Shown here: piece after piece, positions 34,191 through 42,638 of the stretch
Layout: every line of letters begins with the position of its first letter
How positions within the stretch are numbered: position 1 is the stretch's first letter
NCBI RefSeq assembly: GCF_016406725.1
Contig: NZ_JAEKNT010000232.1
Span: 1 to 55,475, forward strand
Length of the DNA: 55,475 bases
Reading direction: 5' to 3'
From: Sphaerochaeta sp. S2
GTDB lineage: Bacteria; Spirochaetota; Spirochaetia; Sphaerochaetales; Sphaerochaetaceae
Position numbers and translations under genes: made by a program
The notes under the pieces: model-generated
Told to the model about the DNA's origin: nothing
Seen by the model: the letters and a program-made list of their open reading frames with translations, nothing else
Database searches by the model: none

Positions 34191-37100
34191 ATGAATAGAA
34201 GAGAATACTTGCAGGTGTTGCTTGAAAAGAGAATCGTGCTCCTGGATGGGGCTATGGGTACCATGATCCAAAAGCAGGGATTGCAGGTCGAGGATTATAC
34301 CTTGGAGGATATTTCGGCCCCTGGCTGTAATGAATTTCTCAACCTCAGCAGGGGTGATGTCATTTATCAGATACACCAAGAGTACTTATCCTCTGGCGCT
34401 GACATCATCGAGACCAACACCTTCTGCGCGAATGCTTTCAATCTTTCAGAGTATGGCTTATCAGGAGAAGTGGAACCCATCAACCTGGCTGCCTGTGAAA
34501 TAGCACGTGAGGCAGCCGCAGACTATGAAGCAACCCATGACGGGTATGCCTTTGTTGCAGGGGTTCTTGGTCCTACCAACCGTTCCCTCTCCTTCTCTGA
34601 GAAGGTAGAGGACCCAGCATATCGACAAAAAGACTTTTCCTCCTTCCTGGAGATGTACCGTGAACAAGTTCGTTCACTGCTCCAAGGAGGGGTAGACCTC
34701 CTCCTCATTGAAACAGTATTTGATACCTTGGTGGCAAAAAGTGCCATCATTGCATGTCTACAGGAGATGGAAGCACAACAGAGGACCATACCTCTGATGG
34801 TAAGTGTAACCTTCAGTGACCAGAGTGGAAGGACACTCAGTGGGCAGACCCTTGAGGCCTTTGTGGCAAGCCTTGCACCCTTTCCCCTTTTCAGTCTAGG
34901 ACTCAACTGTTCCACCGGGCCGAATGAGATGCTTCCTCTTATCGAGAAACTCTCCGGGCTCTGTCCCTTCTATGTCAGTGCCCACCCCAATGCAGGATTC
35001 CCGGACAAGGAAGGAAATTATCAGCTGCAGGCACAGCAGATGGCAAAAGATCTTTCCCCTGCCCTGCAGAAAGGGTATCTGAACATTCTCGGTGGATGTT
35101 GTGGTACCACCCCTGTTCACATCAAGGCATTGAAGGAAGCCTCTGTTCAGGCTGTGGTTCGGCAGCTGCCTAGGATAACTTCTTCCCTAGCCCTGAGTGG
35201 GATGGATGTTGTGAAGGAGAAAGAGGGTGAACTGCTTATAGTTGGAGAGAGAACCAATGTGGCAGGTTCGAGAAAGTTTGCCCGCCTGATCAAGGAAGAA
35301 AAGTGGGAAGAGGCTCTCCAGATTGCCCGGGAGCAAGTAGCCCATGGCTCTTCTGTCTTGGATCTCTGTATGGATGCATCCATGCTTGATGCAGAGAAGA
35401 GTATGAAGAACTTCCTACGCTATATCGCGAGTGATCCCTCAGTGGCAAAGGCAGCAATCATGATTGACTCCTCAGATTGGGAGGTTGTCTGCTCCGCTCT
35501 TGGAGAGGTCCAGGGACGAGGGATCGTTAACTCAATCAGTTTGAAAGAGGGAGAGGAAACCTTCATTTCCCATGCCAAGCATATTGCCCGCTATGGTCAT
35601 GCGATGGTGGTCATGTTGTTTGATGAAGAGGGACAGGCCGCTACCTATGAACGTAAGATTTCCATAGCAAAGAGGAGCTATTCCCTGCTTAGTCAGGCAG
35701 GGATCAGGGATGAGGATATTATCTTCGATGCCAATGTCCTCTCTATTGCCACCGGTATAGAAGAGCACGATACCTATGCCCGAGATTTCATTCTTGCCAC
35801 CCGGGAACTCAAGAGGCTCTATCCGCGTTGCCATACCAGCGGAGGAGTGAGTAATCTCTCCTTCTCATTCCGTGGGAATGATGCACTTCGTTCTGCCATG
35901 CATGCCCTCTTGTTGGAGTTGGCTGACCTTGATATGGCAATCATCAATCCAGCAAGTCTCATTGATGTTCAGACATTGAACAAGGATGTACGTTCCACCA
36001 TTGAACATGCTCTTATGGCAGAGGGGGGAGATCTGGCAGATATCAGGGCTGAACTGATTAACCTAGCCCTGACCATGCAGAGTGAGGATACACCCAAGAA
36101 GAAGACGGCTCCTCGCTCTGAGAGAAGCGCTTCTGATCGGCTCTATGATGCAGTGGTAGCTGGGGACCATACCTATCTTTCCCAGGACTTGGAGGCAATG
36201 AAAGAAGAAAATCCTCTCTCCTTGGTGGAAGGCCCCTTGATGGATGGTATGAAGGAGGTAGGTCGTCTCTTTGGAAAAGGAAAGCTGTTCCTACCCCAGG
36301 TGGTGCGAAGTGCGAGGACAATGAAGCTTGCGGTTGATATCCTCCAGCCACGTATTACTGCCTATTTAGAGAAGAATTTACACGAAACAGGGAATCAAAA
36401 GAAGATTGCTGTCCTTGCGACGGTCAAGGGCGATGTGCATGATATCGGCAAGAATATTGTTGCACTGATTCTTACATGCAATGGATTTGAAGTCATTGAC
36501 CTCGGAGTAATGGTTCCGTCAGTAGATATTTATGATGCAGCCATCAAATACCAGGCAGACATCGTAGGCCTGAGTGGTTTGATCACACCATCCCTGAAGG
36601 AGATGGAGGGGGTCATCTCCCTTTTCGAGGAGAGGGGCTCCAACATCCCCATCTTTGTGGGAGGGGCAACCACCAGTGAGCTGCATACAGCGGTGAAGCT
36701 TTCGGTACGGTACTCGAATCCTGTCATCCAGACAAAGGATGCTTCTGCCATGGCCTTGGCGGCCAATGAGGTGGTAGGTCCCAACCGCCTTACATTCTTT
36801 CATGAAGTAGATGAGCGCTATCGCCAACTTAGGGAGGACCATCAGGATGCAAAAGAGGTGAAGCATTCCTCTGTTGCTGTTGGATATGCTTCCTCCTTGG
36901 AAAGCAGTGAGCAAAAGAGCGTGGGAACGAAGGCAAAAACCTATGGGGTGAATACGCTGAGAGATATTCCCCTCTCTGATTTGCTGGAGCTCATCAACTG
37001 GAACATGTACTGTGCTGCATGGAAGGTTCCTTCTGCCAGTGAAGAGGGAGTAAGACTCATCAGACAAGCGAAAGCGCTTCTGGAAGAGGAGAATATCCGT

Positions 37101-37712
37101 CTTCTCTTTGAGCAAGGATGCAGGATTGTCTATGGGGTATTCCCAGCCAAGAGCGACCGGTTGTCGGTACAGGTGGGCGATAAGACCTTCTACTTCCTGC
37201 GTGACGAGAAGAGTGGCCTCTGTATTGCTGATATGATTGCGAAAGAAGATACGGTCGGGTTGTTTGTAACCACCAGTTCCCTTTTCTTGGCTCCCTATCT
37301 CAAGGAGCTGGAGGAGCGGGGAGATACCATGCGGCATCTCTCTGTTAAACTTCTTGCCGACCGCCTTGCCGAAGCACTTGCAGAGAAAGCGCAGCAGTTG
37401 ATTGTCTCCATGTGGGGAGAGAGCCTCACATCCTACCTCCGTCCAGCCCCAGGATACCCCTCCTGGAACGACCATAGTGAGAAGGGGACCCTCTTTAGCT
37501 TGCTTGATGCGACCGAGAGAATCGGGGTACAGCTTACTGAAAGTTTTGCCATGGATCCTCCCTCCTCTGTATGTGGTATGCTGATAGGAGGGGAGAATCT
37601 TCGATATTTTGCCCTCAAGCATATCAGCGAAGAACAGCTCTCCCTCTACGCAAAGCAGAAAAGTATAGACAGGCAGATGCTTGCCACGCTCCTCAGTGGT
37701 ATGGAATACTGA
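34191..37712 (+). CDS. metH: Cobalamin-dependent methionine synthase
   Basis: 1173 residues, all four modules present. Homocysteine barrel (1-320) with ILLDGAMGTMIQ and the zinc ligands in GGCCGTTP; pterin barrel (345-620) with GERTNVAGSRKFARLI; B12 cap and Rossmann domains (640-890) with the cobalt-ligand motif DVHDIGKNIV, His about 750; and the SAM reactivation domain to the C-terminus (about 930-1173). It transfers methyl from methyl-THF to homocysteine. GGAGGT at 34174-34179 precedes ATG 34191, 1 bp after the UPF0280 stop. Supplied by DUF39 (homocysteine) and MetF (methyl-THF). Confidence 0.96.
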   Translation: MNRREYLQVLLEKRIVLLDGAMGTMIQKQGLQVEDYTLEDISAPGCNEFLNLSRGDVIYQIHQEYLSSGADIIETNTFCANAFNLSEYGLSGEVEPINLAACEIAREAAADYEATHDGYAFVAGVLGPTNRSLSFSEKVEDPAYRQKDFSSFLEMYREQVRSLLQGGVDLLLIETVFDTLVAKSAIIACLQEMEAQQRTIPLMVSVTFSDQSGRTLSGQTLEAFVASLAPFPLFSLGLNCSTGPNEMLPLIEKLSGLCPFYVSAHPNAGFPDKEGNYQLQAQQMAKDLSPALQKGYLNILGGCCGTTPVHIKALKEASVQAVVRQLPRITSSLALSGMDVVKEKEGELLIVGERTNVAGSRKFARLIKEEKWEEALQIAREQVAHGSSVLDLCMDASMLDAEKSMKNFLRYIASDPSVAKAAIMIDSSDWEVVCSALGEVQGRGIVNSISLKEGEETFISHAKHIARYGHAMVVMLFDEEGQAATYERKISIAKRSYSLLSQAGIRDEDIIFDANVLSIATGIEEHDTYARDFILATRELKRLYPRCHTSGGVSNLSFSFRGNDALRSAMHALLLELADLDMAIINPASLIDVQTLNKDVRSTIEHALMAEGGDLADIRAELINLALTMQSEDTPKKKTAPRSERSASDRLYDAVVAGDHTYLSQDLEAMKEENPLSLVEGPLMDGMKEVGRLFGKGKLFLPQVVRSARTMKLAVDILQPRITAYLEKNLHETGNQKKIAVLATVKGDVHDIGKNIVALILTCNGFEVIDLGVMVPSVDIYDAAIKYQADIVGLSGLITPSLKEMEGVISLFEERGSNIPIFVGGATTSELHTAVKLSVRYSNPVIQTKDASAMALAANEVVGPNRLTFFHEVDERYRQLREDHQDAKEVKHSSVAVGYASSLESSEQKSVGTKAKTYGVNTLRDIPLSDLLELINWNMYCAAWKVPSASEEGVRLIRQAKALLEEENIRLLFEQGCRIVYGVFPAKSDRLSVQVGDKTFYFLRDEKSGLCIADMIAKEDTVGLFVTTSSLFLAPYLKELEERGDTMRHLSVKLLADRLAEALAEKAQQLIVSMWGESLTSYLRPAPGYPSWNDHSEKGTLFSLLDATERIGVQLTESFAMDPPSSVCGMLIGGENLRYFALKHISEEQLSLYAKQKSIDRQMLATLLSGMEY

Positions 37713-37716
37713 AGAC

Positions 37717-38670
37717 ATGCAAGTAATCGACATCCTCAATGAGGCAAAGAAACCCCTGTTTACCTTTGAACTGGTTCCCCCTTTGAAGGGCGGAGATGTC
37801 CAAACCCTTCTGGAATCTGTTCGCACACTTAGTGAATTTGACCCAGCCTACATCAATGTGACCAACCACCAGCAGGAAGTGGTCTATGTGGAAAGGGAAG
37901 ATGGGCTCCTGGAGCGGCGCACCGTGCATAAGAGGCCTGGCACTGTTGCGCTTTCAGCCTTGATCCAATATACGTTCCAGATTCCTGTAGTAGCACACCT
38001 GATCTGTGGAGGAATGGATGCTGACCAGCTTGAGGATGCCTTGGTGGAGCTCAATTTCCTGGGTATCGAGAATATCCTTGCCCTGAGAGGAGATCCTCCA
38101 AATGGGGTGAAGCGGTTCGTGCCGGTAAAAGGTGGATATGATCACTCAAGTGACTTGGTAACCCAGATTGCTCGCCTCAATGAGGGAATATATCTGGATG
38201 AACAGCTCCAGAATGCTCAAAAAACCCATTTCTGCACTGGCGTTGCAGGCTACCCGGAAAAGCATGGAGAAGCTCCAAACCTCACCTATGATATCCAGAT
38301 GTTGAAGAAGAAGGTGGACAGTGGTGCCCAGTATATTGTCACCCAGATGTTCTTCGATAATAGTGTATACTACCGCTTTGTTGATGCCTGTAGAAAGGAA
38401 GGCATCAATGTGCCCATCATTCCCGGTATCAAACCCATTGGCAGTAAGCGAGATCTTGCAACCATTCCCCAGACGTTCCATGTCGATTTTCCCGATGAGC
38501 TTGTTTCTCTGTTGAATGGTGCAACTAAGCTCGCTGAAATCAGGGAGATTGGCGAATATTGGTGTATCAAGCAGGCGAAGGATCTGCTCGCCCATGATGT
38601 TCCCGGTGTGCATTTCTATACCCTTGGAAAGGCAGACAGGGTAGCCAAGATTGTCAGGGAAGTGTTTTAA
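37717..38670 (+). CDS. metF: 5,10-methylenetetrahydrofolate reductase
   Basis: 317 residues from ATG 37717 (the frame extends into metH to 37681, but homology starts at MQVIDILNEAKKPLFTFELVPP). FAD barrel enzyme that makes 5-methyl-THF for MetH. Conserved: FELVPPLKGG with the catalytic Glu, NVTNHQQE, HLICGGM, LALRGDPP, GVAGYPEKHGEAPN and VTQMFFDN. Only 4 bp separate it from metH, so the two are translated in series. It is the last gene of the operon and overlaps the convergent nth by 4 bp. Confidence 0.95.
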   Translation: MQVIDILNEAKKPLFTFELVPPLKGGDVQTLLESVRTLSEFDPAYINVTNHQQEVVYVEREDGLLERRTVHKRPGTVALSALIQYTFQIPVVAHLICGGMDADQLEDALVELNFLGIENILALRGDPPNGVKRFVPVKGGYDHSSDLVTQIARLNEGIYLDEQLQNAQKTHFCTGVAGYPEKHGEAPNLTYDIQMLKKKVDSGAQYIVTQMFFDNSVYYRFVDACRKEGINVPIIPGIKPIGSKRDLATIPQTFHVDFPDELVSLLNGATKLAEIREIGEYWCIKQAKDLLAHDVPGVHFYTLGKADRVAKIVREVF

Positions 38671-39329
38671 CGACTACGCTTCACACCAATCTTCGGACAG
38701 CGCTCCGTCTCAGGGCATTTGCTGCAGAAGGGACTGATCGGAGTACATATGAGCTGTCCGTATCGCACCAATAGTTCATTGAGAGGGATCCAGAACCTTC
38801 TTGGCATGATGTCCATGAGGTCTTTCTCTGTCTGCTCCGGGGTTTTTGTCTCCACCCATCCCATTCGATTTGCTATCTGGTGGACATGACAATCCACACA
38901 GATGGCTTCAACCTGGAAGCCCAGGTTTAGGGTGAGGTTTGCGGTTTTTATCCCTACCCCAGGGAGGGAGAGCAATAATGTTTGGTCGTTTGGGACGACT
39001 CCCCCGTATTGCTCCAGGAGTATTTTACTGATGGCCCTGATATTCCTTGCTTTTGTCTTATAGAACCCTGATGGATAGATGGCCTTCTGGATTTCCTCTT
39101 CACTGAGATTGAGCATACTCTCTGGGTCCTTTGCGAGCGAAAAGAGTTTTGTGCTTGCATCGAGGGTTACCTCATCCTTGGTTCTCAGTGAAATGATGGT
39201 AGCTATTAGCACCCGAAATGGGTCATTTTCCCTCTCTGCAATTACCGAAACTGAGGGTAGAATACCACCCTCCTTCTCGATTGCTTGTTTGAATAGTATA
39301 AAAACTGAATCCCAATATGCATCATTCAT
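38667..39329 (-). CDS. nth: Endonuclease III (DNA glycosylase/AP lyase)
   Basis: 220 residues. Removes oxidised pyrimidines. Helix-hairpin-helix LPGVGIKTANLTL carries the catalytic Lys, VDCHVHQIANRMG the catalytic Asp, and the C-terminal CTPISPFCSKCPETERC is the C-x6-C-x2-C-x5-C 4Fe-4S site. The Lys-containing stretch begins GIK rather than the usual GRK. ATG 39329 is chosen because GGAG stands 7 nt upstream; ATG 39335 and 39359 are less likely. Confidence 0.95.
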   Translation of the reverse strand: MNDAYWDSVFILFKQAIEKEGGILPSVSVIAERENDPFRVLIATIISLRTKDEVTLDASTKLFSLAKDPESMLNLSEEEIQKAIYPSGFYKTKARNIRAISKILLEQYGGVVPNDQTLLLSLPGVGIKTANLTLNLGFQVEAICVDCHVHQIANRMGWVETKTPEQTEKDLMDIMPRRFWIPLNELLVRYGQLICTPISPFCSKCPETERCPKIGVKRSR

Positions 39330-39372
39330 AGGCATTCTCCTACCATGGAAAGGCAAAATAGGCAATGATTAC

Positions 39373-39401
39373 TTGACCTTTTTACTATTACACTCTAGCG
39401 T
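39373..39401 (+). promoter_or_regulatory. Promoter of aroF-pheA predicting a leaderless mRNA
   Basis: TTGACC (39373-39378), 17-bp spacer, TAGCGT (39396-39401), six bases, then ATG 39408. No ribosome binding site. The geometry is identical to the lgt promoter, including the -35 hexamer. Confidence 0.55.
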
Positions 39402-39407
39402 ATTTTC

Positions 39408-41318
39408 ATGATAATCGTACTGCAAAAGAACATTGGTGACACACAGAAGGAAGCGATCAGATCCTTCCTTGTTGAAAAGGGCTACACCGTCAAAGAAATC
39501 ATTGGACAGGAAGAAACTGTTTTTGGTGCGGTGGGCCAGAGTACTGTTGATATCAGGGAAGTGGAGATGCTTGAGGGAGTGGCCAGTGTGGTACCCATCA
39601 GCAAACCCTATAAACTTGCTTCACGAGAGCTGAAGAAAGAGGACACCATTGTGTCCGTAGGTAAAGTGAAGATTGGTGGAAACCGTATTGCTATTTTTGC
39701 CGGACCCTGTGCAATAGAGTCACGTGAACAGATCATGAGCATTGCTGAGTCAGTACGAGAAGCGGGTGCTGTCATTCTCAGGGGAGGCGCATTCAAGCCA
39801 AGAACCAGCCCCTATGCCTTCCAGGGTTTGGGAGAAGAGGGGCTGCAGTACCTCAAGGAAGCTGGTGAGACGTTCGGTATGCCGATAACCAGTGAAATTG
39901 TGAACCCTTCTGATGCACCCATGATGGCAAAGTACATTGACATGTTCCAGATCGGGGCAAGAAATATGCAGAATTTTGAACTCCTCAAGGCTGTAGGCAA
40001 GACCGGTATGCCGGTTCTCCTGAAGCGAGGCCTTTGCGCCACCATTGAGGAGTGGCTGATGGCCGCCGAATACCTGATGAGCAGTGGTACCGACCAGGTG
40101 GTTCTATGCGAACGAGGAATTCGTACCTATGAACGGGCTACAAGGAATACCCTCGATATCTCAGCAATTCCCATGGTGCAGAAGATGACCCACTTGCCGG
40201 TCATTGGCGATCCAAGCCATGCAACAGGGGTAAGGGACATGGTTTCCCCGATGAGTCTGGCGTTGGTTGCCAGTGGAGCCTCTGGTTTGATCGTTGAAGT
40301 ACACAACCATCCTGAGAAAGCCTTCAGTGATGGTCCACAATCCCTCTATCCGTCCCAATTTGAGAAGTTGATGCGTGACATCCAGGCACTGAGTTCAGTG
40401 GTGGGAAAGTCCTTGGAACGAATTCCCCGTCTTGCCTCCATTACTGTCTCTGATGCAAAGGAGCAGGTTCTGGAGAAGGACCAGTTGGTGGTTGCCTTCC
40501 AAGGAGAGAGAGGGGCTTACAGCGAACTTGCAATCCAGCGAGCCTTCGATGAAAGTACCAAGGTTCTTCCTTGTACAGGTTTTGCAGATGTCTTTGAGGC
40601 AGTCATGGAAGGTAAAGCTTCCTATGGCATGATTCCCATGGAGAATACCCTGGGAGGTACGCTGTACGAAAATCTGGACCTTCTGGATAGACATCCAGGT
40701 ATCGAGGTTGTGGGAGAGCAGCAGATCAGGATAATCCACAACCTTATTGCACTCCATGGGGCCAAGAAGGAGGACATCAAGGAGATCTACTCACACCCAC
40801 AGGGGCTTGCCCAGTGTACTGACTACCTTGCAAAGGAGATGGCACACGCCAAGGCAATTCCCTTCTTCGACACCGCTGGTGCAGTCGCCTATGTAAAAGA
40901 GTGTGGTGACATTCATAAAGCAGCCATTGCAGGCCTTCCTGCGGCAAAGGCACATGGACTTGAAGTCCTTGAAGAGGCTATCGAAAGCAACTCCAGCAAC
41001 TATACACGCTTCTACATTATCTGCCGTGAAGAGCGAAGCAGTGTGTTTCGGTCTGCCAGCCAGGTCAATCGTGCTTCCTTGCGGTTCACTGTACCCGATC
41101 GCCCAGGGTCCCTCTTCCAAGCCCTCTTGGTCCTTACCAAACATGGTTTGAATATGAAGAAACTGGAAAGCCGTCCTATTCCTGGAAAGCCATGGGAGTA
41201 CTCCTTCTTTGTGGAGACGGAGCTTGGAGAGGAAGGTGCATTCAAGGTTGCACTTGAAGAGCTTGGTGGTATTTGCCACTCGATTCGGGTCCTGGGGACC
41301 TATTCCAGTACACTCTGA
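39408..41318 (+). CDS. Fused DAHP synthase (type I-beta) and prephenate dehydratase with ACT domain
   Basis: 636 residues. Residues 1-75 are the ferredoxin-like regulatory domain of Thermotoga-type DAHP synthase. The barrel (about 90-345) has AGPCAIES, LRGGAFKPRTSPYAFQG, IGARNMQNFELL, LLKRG, GDPSHATG and VEVHNHPEKAFSDGPQSL. Prephenate dehydratase follows (about 360-540): FQGERGAYSELA, GMIPMENTLGGTLYENLDLL, SHPQGLAQC and SNYTRFYII. The ACT domain at the end has ESRPIPGKPWEY. One polypeptide therefore carries the entry step of aromatic synthesis and a late phenylalanine step. No ribosome binding site; see promoter entry. Confidence 0.95.
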   Translation: MIIVLQKNIGDTQKEAIRSFLVEKGYTVKEIIGQEETVFGAVGQSTVDIREVEMLEGVASVVPISKPYKLASRELKKEDTIVSVGKVKIGGNRIAIFAGPCAIESREQIMSIAESVREAGAVILRGGAFKPRTSPYAFQGLGEEGLQYLKEAGETFGMPITSEIVNPSDAPMMAKYIDMFQIGARNMQNFELLKAVGKTGMPVLLKRGLCATIEEWLMAAEYLMSSGTDQVVLCERGIRTYERATRNTLDISAIPMVQKMTHLPVIGDPSHATGVRDMVSPMSLALVASGASGLIVEVHNHPEKAFSDGPQSLYPSQFEKLMRDIQALSSVVGKSLERIPRLASITVSDAKEQVLEKDQLVVAFQGERGAYSELAIQRAFDESTKVLPCTGFADVFEAVMEGKASYGMIPMENTLGGTLYENLDLLDRHPGIEVVGEQQIRIIHNLIALHGAKKEDIKEIYSHPQGLAQCTDYLAKEMAHAKAIPFFDTAGAVAYVKECGDIHKAAIAGLPAAKAHGLEVLEEAIESNSSNYTRFYIICREERSSVFRSASQVNRASLRFTVPDRPGSLFQALLVLTKHGLNMKKLESRPIPGKPWEYSFFVETELGEEGAFKVALEELGGICHSIRVLGTYSSTL

Positions 41319-41319
41319 C

Positions 41320-41856
41320 ATGGGTAGGGAGCAGGGTTTCCTGCCCCATCGGCTGGTGATGGGGGTGTTGGTTTCACAGCAGGAGATGATTTCTCTCGTG
41401 AAGGAGCGCCTTATTGAGCGGTATGGGCCTATCTTGGATAGTACAGAGCCCAGTTTCTTTACGTATACCGATTACTATGACGATGAGATGGGAGGAAAAC
41501 CCTTGCGGTTTTATCTGAGCTTTGCCCATCTCATCGATCCGTCCCGGCTATCTTCAATTAAACGAGAGACCAATGCCTTGGAGGCGGAATTTACCCAGAA
41601 TGGTGGGAGGAGAGTGAATCTGGACCCCGGATTACTGAGTCAGGCCAATCTCGTTCTTGCCACTACCAAAAATCGTGCCCATCGTATTCCATTATCTGAA
41701 GGCATCTATGCTGAACTTACCCTGATGTATGCAAACAAGCAGTTTAAAAGTTTTCCCTGGACCTATGCAGATTATACGAGTGAGGGGGTAAAACTCCTCT
41801 TCGCCTCTTGGAGAGAGCGGTACCGAAGACAGCTGAAGCAAGAAGGCTTCTTGTAA
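41320..41856 (+). CDS. DUF4416 family protein
   Basis: 178 residues from ATG 41320, one base after the aroF-pheA stop; an upstream open frame overlaps that gene and is ignored. Sequence such as FFTYTDYYDDEMGGKPLRFYLSFAHLIDPSRL and GRRVNLDPGLLSQANLVLATTKNRAHRIPL...GIYAELTLMY is characteristic of DUF4416, a family of unknown function in anaerobes and spirochaetes. Probably cytoplasmic. No ribosome binding site, so translational coupling is likely. Confidence 0.82.
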   Translation: MGREQGFLPHRLVMGVLVSQQEMISLVKERLIERYGPILDSTEPSFFTYTDYYDDEMGGKPLRFYLSFAHLIDPSRLSSIKRETNALEAEFTQNGGRRVNLDPGLLSQANLVLATTKNRAHRIPLSEGIYAELTLMYANKQFKSFPWTYADYTSEGVKLLFASWRERYRRQLKQEGFL

Positions 41857-41868
41857 TGCTTATAAGGT

Positions 41869-42597
41869 GTGAGAGTAGTATTTTGTTGCCTCCTTCTCAT
41901 ACTCTGTATTGGATGTGAGGCAAATGTTTTACACGAACAACGTATAACGGTCACATTGCAGGAATCCCATCCGTGGGGGGAAGCCTCCCATCGTCCGCTT
42001 TGGCATACCTTGGTGTATACAAATGGAGAGGGTGATCGCAGTTCCATGCATCTTACAGAAGGGCAGAAAAGTGCCACGCTTACCGTTCCGAGGGATTCTC
42101 TGACCGTCCTCTGTGCGTATCCACTCTCCTACCTATATCCCTATGGTGGCTTTTATCATCCGGGGGCAGACGATTCTGTAACGCTTACCCAGGAACAAGG
42201 AGAGCTTGCAAAGCTTCTTCTTGATTCCTATCAGTTCAATCCTGAGGCAGTGGAGCATATCAATGCCACTTATCTTGCCGATGAGGTGGGGGATGCAACC
42301 CTTCTTGACGGGAACGCTCTAGTGGTTTCCCTGCTCAACGGGGAGGGTATTCCTTCCAATTTGAGCCACTATGAGAAACTGGAAGTGGTTGTATCTGATA
42401 TACCATCCGGTTATTGGGTTCCCGAGCGGCTTAACCAAGAACCTTTTTGGAATAGATGGGGAGAGGCTATTTCCTTGGAACTGGAGGGTGGGTTGCAACG
42501 TTTTCTCAATCGGGAAAGTTCCCTTTGTCTCTCCCTTTATGTTGATCTTAAAAAGGGTGAGTACCTGAGTAGTCTTTCAAATGCGCCGCCTTGGTAA
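41869..42597 (+). CDS. Putative lipoprotein of unknown function
   Basis: 242 residues with GTG start. The N-terminus RVVFCCLLLILCIGC is a lipoprotein signal with lipobox LCIGC, Cys16 being the expected lipidated residue. The mature part is mostly beta and Tyr/Pro rich (LCAYPLSYLYPYGGFYHPG), with no motif recognised. It would be processed by Lgt, encoded earlier in the window. Closely follows DUF4416 on the same strand. Confidence 0.75.
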   Translation: MRVVFCCLLLILCIGCEANVLHEQRITVTLQESHPWGEASHRPLWHTLVYTNGEGDRSSMHLTEGQKSATLTVPRDSLTVLCAYPLSYLYPYGGFYHPGADDSVTLTQEQGELAKLLLDSYQFNPEAVEHINATYLADEVGDATLLDGNALVVSLLNGEGIPSNLSHYEKLEVVVSDIPSGYWVPERLNQEPFWNRWGEAISLELEGGLQRFLNRESSLCLSLYVDLKKGEYLSSLSNAPPW

Positions 42598-42619
42598 AAG
42601 AGCTTCCCATTTTTACTAT
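42591..42619 (+). promoter_or_regulatory. Promoter of serine dehydratase gene
   Basis: TTGGTA (42591-42596), 17-bp spacer, TACTAT (42614-42619), predicting a leader of about 13 nt with no clear ribosome binding site. An overlapping alternative, TTCCCA (42604-42609), 17 bp, TAGAGT (42627-42632), would start on the ATG itself. Confidence 0.45.
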
Positions 42620-42638
42620 AAACCGGTAGAGTTTGTAC

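Noticed and set aside
36519-37826. 435-codon open frame on the minus strand across metH
   Set aside because: It lies opposite well-conserved metH/metF codons, has no family features and no ribosome binding site; it is a shadow of the real gene.
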